From: a virus
Direction: 5' to 3' (one strand)
DNA length: 23,177 nucleotides
IMG/VR virus record: IMGVR_UViG_3300008517_000596
Span: 1 to 23,177 of that record
Part shown: piece by piece, positions 12,809 through 20,270 of the stretch
Position numbering within the stretch: position 1 is the stretch's first letter
Layout of the letters: each line of letters opens with the position of its first letter
The notes under the pieces: model-generated
Database searches by the model: none
Seen by the model: the letters and a program-made list of their open reading frames with translations, nothing else
What the model was told of the DNA's origin: nothing
Made by a program: the position numbers and the translations under genes

Positions 12809-13279
12809 ATGTCTCGAATCCGTGAATCCATTCGATTTTGGACTAAAGTCAATAAACTTGGCCCTGATAACTGCTGGGATTGGACAGCAAGTAAACGTTG
12901 TGGTTATGGATGTTTTTGGTATAAAGGACATAATATTATTGCCCACCGTTTTGCATGGGAATTGACCTATGGTCCTATTCCAGACAATCTTTGTTGTTTG
13001 CACAAGTGTGACAACCGCATTTGTGTTAACCCAAAACACCTTTTCTTGGGCACAAAAGCCGATAACTCTATAGATATGGCTAAAAAAGGTAGACAATCTA
13101 TTCAACGGCTTACCCAACAACAGGTAAAAGAGATTAAAGTTCAATTGGTTCAAGGCATTACGCAATGCATTATTGCTAAAAAGTATAAAATTGTACCCCA
13201 AACTATTGGCGATATTAATACTGGTTATAGTTGGTCTCATGTCATTGGTCCCATGTTACAATTGAATTTATTTTCATAA
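12809..13279 (+). CDS. HNH homing-type endonuclease
   Basis: 156 aa. The N-terminal half has the HNH_3-type nuclease layout: NCWDWTASKRCGYGCF, IIAHRFAWELTYGP, CCLHKCDNRICVNPKHLFLG and ADNSIDMAKKGR. The C-terminal part (RLTQQQVKEIKVQL ... IIAKKYKIVPQTIGDINTGYSW) is a helix-turn-helix DNA-binding tail. It runs opposite to the tail operon, has its own promoter and no ribosome site, and lies between two structural-arm genes. That is typical of a freestanding homing endonuclease rather than a core gene. It would cut a related phage lacking it, near its own insertion point. Confidence 0.88.
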   Translation: MSRIRESIRFWTKVNKLGPDNCWDWTASKRCGYGCFWYKGHNIIAHRFAWELTYGPIPDNLCCLHKCDNRICVNPKHLFLGTKADNSIDMAKKGRQSIQRLTQQQVKEIKVQLVQGITQCIIAKKYKIVPQTIGDINTGYSWSHVIGPMLQLNLFS

Positions 13280-13352
13280 AGTCTTTCATTTCTTTATATT
13301 TATTCCCCAGTGTATCACGGCAAAGAAACACGGAGGTCTAGAAAAATTCATC

Positions 13353-13760
13353 TCAATTTATGCCTAAGCCGGTTGCGGATTGTGGAGAAGAAACAACTGC
13401 TTCCGGCAGGTGGTCCAAAGGGGGGACATAGGCCTCCCTAGTATAAGTTACGGTGTTTGATGGGCCACTTTCACCACTCTCATTGTAGGCAGTGATATAA
13501 AAAGTATATTCAATGCCATAATGCAGGTTGAGTTTGTTATCAATATCCGTGTAGGTCACAGAACCATCAGCACGGATAAGATCTCCTGTAATCTCACTTT
13601 TGTTAAAATCCCCTATGCCGTCCGAAAAATACACAGTATATCCAGTTATGGTATCCCACTCCACGCCAGGGTCATCCCATTGAAGGCTTGCCCCAAATGC
13701 CAACACTGGCAATAAAAGCGCCATGAGGCATATGCCTGTTATAAATGCTATTGTTTTCAT
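13353..13760 (-). CDS. Secreted fibronectin type III domain protein
   Basis: 135 aa, with AAAAGGAGAC before ATG 13760. Residues 1-24 form a signal peptide (MKTIAFITGICLMALLLPVL, then AFGA). The rest is one fibronectin III-like domain: LQWDDP, GYTVYFSDG, YTDIDNKL, YTFYITAYNESGESGPSNTV. A short disordered tail (VPPLDHLPEAVVSS) follows. It would be exported and could bind a surface or another protein. In a phage structural arm it is unusual to see a signal peptide on such a domain, so it may act on the infected cell rather than on the virion. Confidence 0.75.
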   Translation of the reverse strand: MKTIAFITGICLMALLLPVLAFGASLQWDDPGVEWDTITGYTVYFSDGIGDFNKSEITGDLIRADGSVTYTDIDNKLNLHYGIEYTFYITAYNESGESGPSNTVTYTREAYVPPLDHLPEAVVSSPQSATGLGIN

Positions 13761-13778
13761 AGTGTCTCCTTTTGGTTC

Positions 13779-13806
13779 TTGACAATAAATTTAATATGTT
13801 AATAAT
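13779..13806 (+). promoter_or_regulatory. Promoter for the 45-aa membrane peptide (leaderless)
   Basis: A perfect TTGACA (13779-13784), 16-bp spacer and AATAAT (13801-13806). The predicted +1 is the A of the ATG at 13813. No ribosome site is present. Confidence 0.55.
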
Positions 13807-13812
13807 CGAATC

Positions 13813-13950
13813 ATGGAAATCTTAGTTTATTTCATTTTAGCAACAATAATTTTATTTATTATTATTCCTTGGACTCGTCCTATTGGTTATATCCTTCTTG
13901 TTATTCTCATTCTAATTCTAGGTTTCGAAGAAGGAAGAACTAATCGCTAA
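13813..13950 (+). CDS. 45-aa two-TM membrane peptide
   Basis: Too short for usual gene callers. Translates as MEILVYFILATIILFIIIPW, a turn (TRPIGY), a second helix (ILLVILILILGF) and a charged tail (EEGRTNR). It sits opposite the structural operon, with a consensus promoter ending seven bases before its ATG and no ribosome site. It ends four bases before the end of the convergent 993-aa gene. Hydrophobic peptides expressed alone from phage structural regions can act as morons, such as superinfection-exclusion or lysogenic conversion factors; here that is only an inference. Confidence 0.6.
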   Translation: MEILVYFILATIILFIIIPWTRPIGYILLVILILILGFEEGRTNR

Positions 13951-13954
13951 ATAC

Positions 13955-16936
13955 TCAATCTTCTTTTCTTCTTAACTGCTGCAATCTTAATATAAACCTA
14001 CCAGATATGATTCCTGGTATTTTGGGTAATTGATTTTCCAGTCTTTCTTTTTCTTTTTCATCTCCCTGTTGCCATCTCGTCCAATAAACAGTCGCCCTTG
14101 CTTCTGGATTCAATGAAGCAAGATTCAACCACCATCTCCTATCGGGAATATTGTAAACCCTTCCGTATCTAATAAATCTTTTATGTAATCGTATCCTATC
14201 TTCAGGTGACTGTTTTTTTATAAACGCAAGAATATCCTTTTTGGCAGATGTATCTTTATCCTTATAATAGACTTCGCAAAGCGCATCTAAATCTCTTGTT
14301 TTTCTGTATCTTTCTGTTGATTCGGCGATTTCAATATCTTCAAGACTTTTCCTATGTCTTGAATATGGATAAGTAGATTTCAATACTCTCCTGACAAATG
14401 GCATAGTCGTTAGCATTTCTTCCATTGTTGAATCTTTTACATCACCAGGCATTTTATCCATTATCTGCCTTAATCCACCGCCAACTGTAGATGTATAAAT
14501 ATTTCCATAAGTAAAGAAATTCTCCAAAACATATCTAGTTCTTTCGGGTGATAGACCTGTTTTGCCTAATTTCACTAACGCCGGATGAGTGAATCTTGTG
14601 TATTCTTCGGGGGCTTTTACTTCAGGTCCTCTCCATATATCCTCATTCATCCAAAAATCTTTATTGGCATAATAACCAAGTATAGCATCCATAGTGGGTG
14701 GAATGGTCTGTGTGGGTATAATCGGTATTAAATCCTGTGCGGCCTGTGTAACCTGATCCACGTTAATATCTTCGCCTAAATATTTAGCCACTGCATTTTC
14801 AAAGACAGTACACATAAGCCTCTGGCTCTGATCTTTGGCGATCTTGAAATACAGATGCCTTTTTTCATTGTTTTTATCAGTGTATGTGAATGGTGTAGTG
14901 ATAATGAAATTGTTTACCTTATCTCTATCAGATACCGATTCCAAACATTCAGGATTTGTGTATCTATTTGCCAAATACAGACTTGTAGATAACCCCACTA
15001 ATTCGGCTGATTTATACACAAATTCCATTGGCTTCTGCGATGCTGCTCTCGCGAGCCCTCTCGTTGCCTGAATGCTTGCATTAAGATATGGTATTCCTGT
15101 ATCAGCACCTTTTATAGCCCAACCACCTTGAGAAAAATCCAGATAGTTCCTTGCTTCCCATGTGGCCTCAAATGCTGGTTTGCCATTCCTAATAGCCCTT
15201 TGCCTTAATGCAAGTCTTGTCCATATTTCTGAAGTTTCACCAGCATAACCTAATACATCCTGTAATTTGCCAGCTATTCCACCACCTTTTGTAATTCGAC
15301 CTTGATGAGTAAGGAAACTCATTCCCCCACCTTCATTAATATAATCAATCCATGCCCCTTTTCGTAAGAAAGAATCTTTTGCTGTTGCAAGAAAATCTCT
15401 TCCCATTTGTGCCATCCATATAGGCATATGTGAAGAATACTCATGTGTTGTAAGCCAAACATGAACAATGTCTCGTGGCATATTTGTTATGGCAAATTCA
15501 GGATTCAGCCCTGTAGCCATTGGTTTTAAAATCTTAGATCCTGATAACCAACCTATGATATTAGCCATTTGTGTATTGATAGCAGGATCATTTATTACCC
15601 ATTCCCTTACCATATCCAGAGGCATAAGCATTTCTTTGGGCTTTCCGTCTATCATAACGCTGACTTTTTCAAATCCAGCAGGGGGTTTTTGATAAACAAC
15701 TTTCCCTGCCTTTGTCTTTTTTGCCATTTTAGAAAGGCTAACAACCCCATTATCAGGTACTTGTTTAGCCAAATTGTGTAAAGCACGATTAGCTTCATTC
15801 CTAAATATCCTTGCCTGAGTCCGTGTTACAACTTGGGCAAGCAAAGCCCTTGAATTGTTTTGTAGTAATCCTTCACTGCCTTCCTCTAATGCCTTTATCC
15901 CACTATCTGATACAGTTATTTTTTTGCCACCAAAGGTATAAGTTCTTTCAGGATCTATATGTTGAAGAAAATTCCTTGGAGAATAATCACCAGCTTTAAG
16001 TAATGCCTGATAAGATTCATCTGTAATTAATCCAGATTGCTTCAATTGTCCAAGTTGGTTTCTCATTTCAGCAAAATACAAATCTGCCTTCTGGTTAAGT
16101 TTTGCCAACATTTCCCTTGGTAGGGTTTCTAAATATGCCTGATGCTCTTTTGTTCCCAATCCATAAGGATGTTTGATATCTGGTTTATAGCCTTCTATTG
16201 TGATTGTTCTTCTTGATTGAATTATTCGATTAAGAGTTTTTTCTTCTATTTTAGAAAGTCCGCCATAAATCCTGTCAGATGATTCTTTAATAAGTCTTTC
16301 AGATTTGGGTCCTGCTCCCCTAATTAAATCATGTCTGATTACAGCCTCTTTTCCGGTTTGGCCGCCTTCTACCAACATTTTCTTTTTGATGTTTCCGCTT
16401 ACATCAACAGTGGCTCTTTTAAGTTTATGATATGTTTCTGCCACTGTTTTTTTGCTCAGTCTTTCCAATTCGGCATCTGTGGCAATATACATCTCCTCGA
16501 CTTTAGTACCAGGAATAGGTTTAACTTTTCCCCATACTGCTTTAGTTAAAAATTTATAGGTCTTAGGCAAAAATCTCTCAATGGTTGGGGCGATTATCTT
16601 ACTTATCCCTTTTGCAATTGGGGTTGCACCAACTATCGCCACAGCTTCAAAGTCCTGCCAGAGTAATTCCCTTGTTTGTTTTTGAGTAGATAACTCTGCA
16701 AATCTTTCTCTTTCATCGGGGTCCAAGTATTTAATGTATGGTACAAGATTGCTGGCAACACCCCATGCACCATATAGATTAGGATATTTTGCTTTAAGGG
16801 GTGGTTCTTCCATTTCAAATTTACGCTTGGACAATGGCTTTTCAACTGGGATAAAATCAGATATGACTGGTTCAAAATCAGTCATAATTTTTTCTTTAAC
16901 TGGACTGAAATCAGTTATTATTTGATCGGTTTCCAT
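13955..16936 (-). CDS. 993-aa LPD38-like polyvalent internal-virion protein
   Basis: The largest gene here. The N-terminus carries three T/S-D-F-x-P-V units (residues 8-13, 19-24, 26-31). Residues of about 450-680 resemble the LPD38 polyvalent-protein domain: GLNPEFAITNMPRD, EIWTRLALRQRAI, ATWEARNYLDFSQGG. A helix-rich C-terminal part with many charged residues follows (about 850-993). LPD38 proteins are phage polyvalent proteins and ejection-type structural components. Here it starts inside the previous gene (19-bp overlap) and completes a set of three internal-virion-type genes, so it is best read as an ejected virion protein. No lytic transglycosylase signature is recognised. Confidence 0.75.
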   Translation of the reverse strand: METDQIITDFSPVKEKIMTDFEPVISDFIPVEKPLSKRKFEMEEPPLKAKYPNLYGAWGVASNLVPYIKYLDPDERERFAELSTQKQTRELLWQDFEAVAIVGATPIAKGISKIIAPTIERFLPKTYKFLTKAVWGKVKPIPGTKVEEMYIATDAELERLSKKTVAETYHKLKRATVDVSGNIKKKMLVEGGQTGKEAVIRHDLIRGAGPKSERLIKESSDRIYGGLSKIEEKTLNRIIQSRRTITIEGYKPDIKHPYGLGTKEHQAYLETLPREMLAKLNQKADLYFAEMRNQLGQLKQSGLITDESYQALLKAGDYSPRNFLQHIDPERTYTFGGKKITVSDSGIKALEEGSEGLLQNNSRALLAQVVTRTQARIFRNEANRALHNLAKQVPDNGVVSLSKMAKKTKAGKVVYQKPPAGFEKVSVMIDGKPKEMLMPLDMVREWVINDPAINTQMANIIGWLSGSKILKPMATGLNPEFAITNMPRDIVHVWLTTHEYSSHMPIWMAQMGRDFLATAKDSFLRKGAWIDYINEGGGMSFLTHQGRITKGGGIAGKLQDVLGYAGETSEIWTRLALRQRAIRNGKPAFEATWEARNYLDFSQGGWAIKGADTGIPYLNASIQATRGLARAASQKPMEFVYKSAELVGLSTSLYLANRYTNPECLESVSDRDKVNNFIITTPFTYTDKNNEKRHLYFKIAKDQSQRLMCTVFENAVAKYLGEDINVDQVTQAAQDLIPIIPTQTIPPTMDAILGYYANKDFWMNEDIWRGPEVKAPEEYTRFTHPALVKLGKTGLSPERTRYVLENFFTYGNIYTSTVGGGLRQIMDKMPGDVKDSTMEEMLTTMPFVRRVLKSTYPYSRHRKSLEDIEIAESTERYRKTRDLDALCEVYYKDKDTSAKKDILAFIKKQSPEDRIRLHKRFIRYGRVYNIPDRRWWLNLASLNPEARATVYWTRWQQGDEKEKERLENQLPKIPGIISGRFILRLQQLRRKED

Positions 16937-17898
16937 TTACCCTTTCCTAGATATTCTGCTTTTTTGCCTTCCGCATTAGTATAGATTTTGCCAATTTCCC
17001 ATTCTTCAGCCTGATAGTCTTTCCACAAACTAGGATATAATCTTTTCAATAGGGTTTCAGTTTTCGCAATAGACGTATCAATCATCTTCCTTGCTTTTTC
17101 AACGCTTGGAGTTAGTTCAAACTCAAAACCCATTTGCGTGATACGAGCTTCATAATCTGATCGCTTCTTTCTGAGAGATTGCAGTTTGCCCAATAAAGAA
17201 TCAAAAGAAGGTCTTTTTTCCTTATATTTCGCTTTAATCTTTTCCTTTTCCTTCCAGCTAGGTTCTTTTTTCTCCCCAGCTTTCCACCAAGTTGTACCAT
17301 CAGGAAGCTTGACAATGGCACCTTCTTCACGATCCAAACCTTCAGGAATATATTTTGGATCAACCTGTCTGAAATTATCTTTTTGCAGTGTAATCTTTAT
17401 ATCAATCAGGTTTTGTCGTGTTTTCTGTTCTTCTTTTTTACTTTCAACAAGCATAGGTAAAAGCCCAATCTTAGATGTAATATACTCTTTCCTCTTTTTC
17501 TTTTGGAGTGTAGCCCTGTAATCAATAAGTTCATGTCCTCCAGTTTCAACATCTATCTCCCCACTTCTAATACGATCAAAAATATCATTTGAAAAAGTCA
17601 TAGCATCTTGGAAGGATGTCTTTTTAAAATCTATGTTAGTCCAATCGACAACACCATCTGTTATTTCTTTGAGCTTTGGCGCATATTGAGAAACAATTTC
17701 TTCTGAAGAAATATCTAAATCAAAGGCACTAAGGGTTTGCATACTTTTAAAAATGAGATTTATTTCATCTAAATCTCTTTGCCTATCAAGTTCTTGTTGT
17801 CGCTGTTGCATTCCCATTTTAGCCATTTGCCCACGATAATATCCCTGGCCTATATCTCTCAATCCCTGTGCTATTGGTGCAAAAGGATTTCCGTTCAT
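16918..17898 (-). CDS. Coiled-coil internal-virion-type protein
   Basis: 326 aa: an N-terminal NPFAPIAQGLRDIGQGYYRG, then long Gln/Arg/Lys-rich helices (QQRQQELDRQRDLDEINLIF), a middle with charged coiled coil (KEEQKTRQNLIDIK), and a compact C-terminal strand-rich end (WEIGKIYTNAEGKKAEYLGKG). This is the character of a T7 gp15-type or other ejection protein. It overlaps the start of the 993-aa gene and follows a Gly-rich internal protein, which supports a shared role. No enzymatic motif is visible, so the assignment rests on context and composition. Confidence 0.6.
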   Translation of the reverse strand: MNGNPFAPIAQGLRDIGQGYYRGQMAKMGMQQRQQELDRQRDLDEINLIFKSMQTLSAFDLDISSEEIVSQYAPKLKEITDGVVDWTNIDFKKTSFQDAMTFSNDIFDRIRSGEIDVETGGHELIDYRATLQKKKRKEYITSKIGLLPMLVESKKEEQKTRQNLIDIKITLQKDNFRQVDPKYIPEGLDREEGAIVKLPDGTTWWKAGEKKEPSWKEKEKIKAKYKEKRPSFDSLLGKLQSLRKKRSDYEARITQMGFEFELTPSVEKARKMIDTSIAKTETLLKRLYPSLWKDYQAEEWEIGKIYTNAEGKKAEYLGKGKWKPIK

Positions 17899-17910
17899 TT
17901 ATTTATCTCC

Positions 17911-18624
17911 TTATGCGGTGGCTAATGCACCAGCAATCTGTTTACCACCTAAATAACCACCATAGGCACTTGCAGCACCACCCATTAAAGATGCCATCAA
18001 TTGGTTATACATCATTGATTGATTGTACTGAGCGCCATATTGTCCTTGTCTTTGGCCACCATAATAGCCAAGGAGTCCCATGCCGCCTCCCATAAGGTTG
18101 GCACCATAACCTCCCATGCCATAAAGTTGTCCATACCCGGCTTGCTGTTTTTGCATTCCCAATTGTTGCTGTCCAAACATCGGGCCATAAGCGGCAGAGA
18201 TTTCCCCTCTTTTTAATAGGTCTGCACGTTCTCCCCATGTTCTTTCATGTTCCCCCATTGCCTGGATGTATGGTGTAGAGCCAGGAGCGGCACCTTGGCG
18301 TGACAATCTTTCTTCCAATAATCCGCGTGCTTCTTCTTGCTGTGCCTCAAACTGTTCAGGTAAAGGAAGTTCGCCTTTTAAAGCACTTTCATATCTTTCC
18401 ATAGCCAGCATACCCGTTTTTTCGGCAGCCATTTCAAATTCGCTTGGCGGTCTATCAAGATATTCTTCCAGCATTGTTCTGGTTGCTTGAGATTGTTCAA
18501 GCATCTGTCTGTAGTAGTCTGTCTGTACGCCGAGCAGTTCGGTTTCTGCTCCCGATGGACCTGGATAAGAAGGAGGTTCTTCATACAATCCTATTGCTTT
18601 CATAATTCCTTTAAATAATCCCAT
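17911..18624 (-). CDS. Gly/Gln/Met-rich ejection-type protein
   Basis: 237 aa with a GGAG site before ATG 18624. The N-terminal half is helical (GAETELLGVQTDYYRQMLEQ, EFEAQQEEARGLLEERLS). The C-terminal half, from about 145, is low complexity with repeated G, Q, Y, M and glycine-zipper segments (GMGGYGANLMGGGMGLL, LMGGAASAYGGYLGGKQIAG). It resembles the smaller internal virion proteins of podoviruses, which form a membrane channel during ejection. Position as the first of three internal-virion-type genes supports this. Function is inferred. Confidence 0.6.
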   Translation of the reverse strand: MGLFKGIMKAIGLYEEPPSYPGPSGAETELLGVQTDYYRQMLEQSQATRTMLEEYLDRPPSEFEMAAEKTGMLAMERYESALKGELPLPEQFEAQQEEARGLLEERLSRQGAAPGSTPYIQAMGEHERTWGERADLLKRGEISAAYGPMFGQQQLGMQKQQAGYGQLYGMGGYGANLMGGGMGLLGYYGGQRQGQYGAQYNQSMMYNQLMASLMGGAASAYGGYLGGKQIAGALATA

Positions 18625-18650
18625 TTTGAGACTCCTTTATTAAAATCTAC

Positions 18651-18679
18651 TTGCCTTTTGAATCAATTTTTGCTATGTT
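18651..18679 (+). promoter_or_regulatory. Putative promoter for the 18690-19268 gene pair
   Basis: TTGCCT (18651-18656), 17-bp spacer and TATGTT (18674-18679) with an upstream TG (extended -10). The predicted +1 lies within about four bases of the ATG at 18690. Weaker than the two promoters at 12774 and 13779. Confidence 0.4.
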
Positions 18680-18689
18680 TATATCTGCT

Positions 18690-18896
18690 ATGAAAAAAAT
18701 AAAATTAAAGTCAGAAACTTGGTATTACATTTATACTGATGGAAAAGATGTTTTCATCTCTGAAGATGCGCCTGTACGATCCGATGAAAATCATAATTGG
18801 TATCATCCATCATATAAATGGAAAATCTGTGGATCTCCAATAAAAATAGGAGATCCTGAAAGTTCCGAAAATATACAAGATTTTTTCATATCTTGA
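18690..18896 (+). CDS. Small + strand protein of unknown function
   Basis: 68 aa from ATG 18690, beginning MKKIKLKSETWYYIYTDG, then DVFISEDAPVRSDENHNWYHP, and ending IGDPESSENIQDFFIS. The frame is open upstream from a TTG at 18651, but the promoter-like sequence lies there, so the ATG is preferred. No ribosome site is visible. It runs opposite to the virion operon, between the 237-aa and 329-aa structural genes, and is followed after nine bases by a lipoprotein gene on the same strand. Soluble, mixed beta; no family recognised. Confidence 0.55.
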   Translation: MKKIKLKSETWYYIYTDGKDVFISEDAPVRSDENHNWYHPSYKWKICGSPIKIGDPESSENIQDFFIS

Positions 18897-18905
18897 GCAT
18901 TGCTC

Positions 18906-19268
18906 ATGAGAAAGGTTTTCATAGTATCTGTTCTCTCATTATTTTTGATATCTTCATGTGCCAGCCTGAAGCCTCATCCTAAGCCCTGGACACCAGAAGA
19001 AATTAAATATGGTATTTTCTTCGGTCTTGCTCATCTTGCCGATGCTTACACAACTGAGCAGTATCTTAACAACCCTCAAAACTGGGAAGCAGTAAATCCC
19101 GCTCTCGGTGAACATCCTTCTGACGGAAAAATTGTTTTCTATTTTTCCATTACCGGATTCGCTGCTCTTTTGCTTTCCCATTGGTATCCTGAACTTCGTA
19201 CCCCTTTTCTTCTCGGTTATGGTAGCCTCAATGCTGGTTTAGCCATTCATAATAGTCGATTAGATTGA
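18906..19268 (+). CDS. Phage lipoprotein with C-terminal membrane helices
   Basis: 120 aa from ATG 18906 (a TTG at 18900 is in frame but less likely). Residues 1-18 form a lipoprotein signal (MRKVFIVSVLSLFLISSC, lipobox LISSC), so Cys18 would be lipidated. The mature part has GLAHLADAYTTEQYL and EAVNPALGEHPS then two hydrophobic segments (VFYFSITGFAALLLSHW and LLGYGSLNAGLAIHN). It ends directly at the stop of the convergent structural gene. A phage lipoprotein expressed from its own + strand unit is a classic candidate for superinfection exclusion or envelope modification, but the family-specific function is unknown. Confidence 0.7.
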   Translation: MRKVFIVSVLSLFLISSCASLKPHPKPWTPEEIKYGIFFGLAHLADAYTTEQYLNNPQNWEAVNPALGEHPSDGKIVFYFSITGFAALLLSHWYPELRTPFLLGYGSLNAGLAIHNSRLD

Positions 19269-20258
19269 TTACATTCCTATCGGAAAATACCAGCCATTGA
19301 CATAACAAAATACTTCATTAGTGGTAGCGGTACTCCATTTTACTTCAATGATTTGTGAACTATCTGTAATAACTTCACATTCATTATACGCAAATAATAT
19401 ATTTGCGTGTGAATATGCAGCATAATGGCCTGTAGTAGCAGTTGTCCCATTCGTTTGCCAAGAAAGAAGTGCTGTTGCATTTTTATAAGATGACATAAAT
19501 AAAACATTAACTTTGGTGGCAAATTTTGGAACAGAACTTGCCATGTCTATATCCGTCCATGTTGTACTTGGACTAACTTCACTAGCTTCGATTATTCCAT
19601 CAGCATAAAGCACATAATCACCATCATGTAAAAATTCATCCATAGTATTGGTTCCATCTGCAAGAAAAGCGAAAATGCACAAATCATCACCATTATACCA
19701 ACCTTTATATGTATCATCCCATGCTGGTTCAGTAGTTGAATGGATAATTTCAGTGGCCGTAATCGCAGTGCCGGATGTAATTGCCGAATAATCTAAATAG
19801 ACATAATATATTTCACCATCAGTAAGAGTAGAAACTGTTTCATCTAAATCTGAATCCCAATAACAATATTTATCTTTACAAACATATTTACCTGGTCCTA
19901 TTAAAAGAGATGTGGCATCACCCCAAACAAAAGTTGATCTTGATTTTGCATGTGTGTAAAGATATGTGTAAAGATTAGCGATTGATGCATCAGGATCAAT
20001 ATACCAATAGGTTTCACCTGTGATCTGGGCAATGAGATATCTGAGTTGCTGAATTTCAAGCTCTAAAGATGTAGCCCTCACAAGAGAACTACTTTCATAT
20101 GGATCTGATGTGGCTTGTGCCGCCCCATCATTGGCCGATTCATCATCAATATGGGTAGGATCTAAATTATCTAAGATATTATTGAACTCAGCATTAAGTT
20201 GAGCCGCAGTTAAAGTTTCATCTGTAACCCATGTTTTAATTCTGCTTATTAAACTCAT
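19269..20258 (-). CDS. Tail structural protein of the TWVTDETLTAAQLNAEFNNI type
   Basis: 329 aa. The N-terminus ISRIKTWVTDETLTAAQLNA then LDNLDPTHIDDES and LELEIQQLRYLIAQITG is a well-known phage tail/fibre N-terminal region, often involved in attachment to the tail. The rest is strand-rich (YVCKDKYCYWDSD, WYNGDDLCIFAFL, YAAYSHANILFAY) ending in a WYFPIGM strand. ATG 20258 follows GGAGA. It lies between the beta-propeller tail protein and the internal-virion genes. Receptor contact or tail attachment is inferred. Confidence 0.75.
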   Translation of the reverse strand: MSLISRIKTWVTDETLTAAQLNAEFNNILDNLDPTHIDDESANDGAAQATSDPYESSSLVRATSLELEIQQLRYLIAQITGETYWYIDPDASIANLYTYLYTHAKSRSTFVWGDATSLLIGPGKYVCKDKYCYWDSDLDETVSTLTDGEIYYVYLDYSAITSGTAITATEIIHSTTEPAWDDTYKGWYNGDDLCIFAFLADGTNTMDEFLHDGDYVLYADGIIEASEVSPSTTWTDIDMASSVPKFATKVNVLFMSSYKNATALLSWQTNGTTATTGHYAAYSHANILFAYNECEVITDSSQIIEVKWSTATTNEVFCYVNGWYFPIGM

Positions 20259-20270
20259 TTGATTTTTCTC

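Noticed and set aside
12791-13240. 149-aa minus-strand frame across the HNH gene
   Set aside because: The + strand carries a clear HNH nuclease; the antisense frame has no family features.
17310-18300. Single TGGCACC or GGCACC copies in structural genes (about 17315, 18100, 18290)
   Set aside because: They are unpaired and lie in coding sequence, far from the core, so they are treated as chance matches to the arm heptamer.
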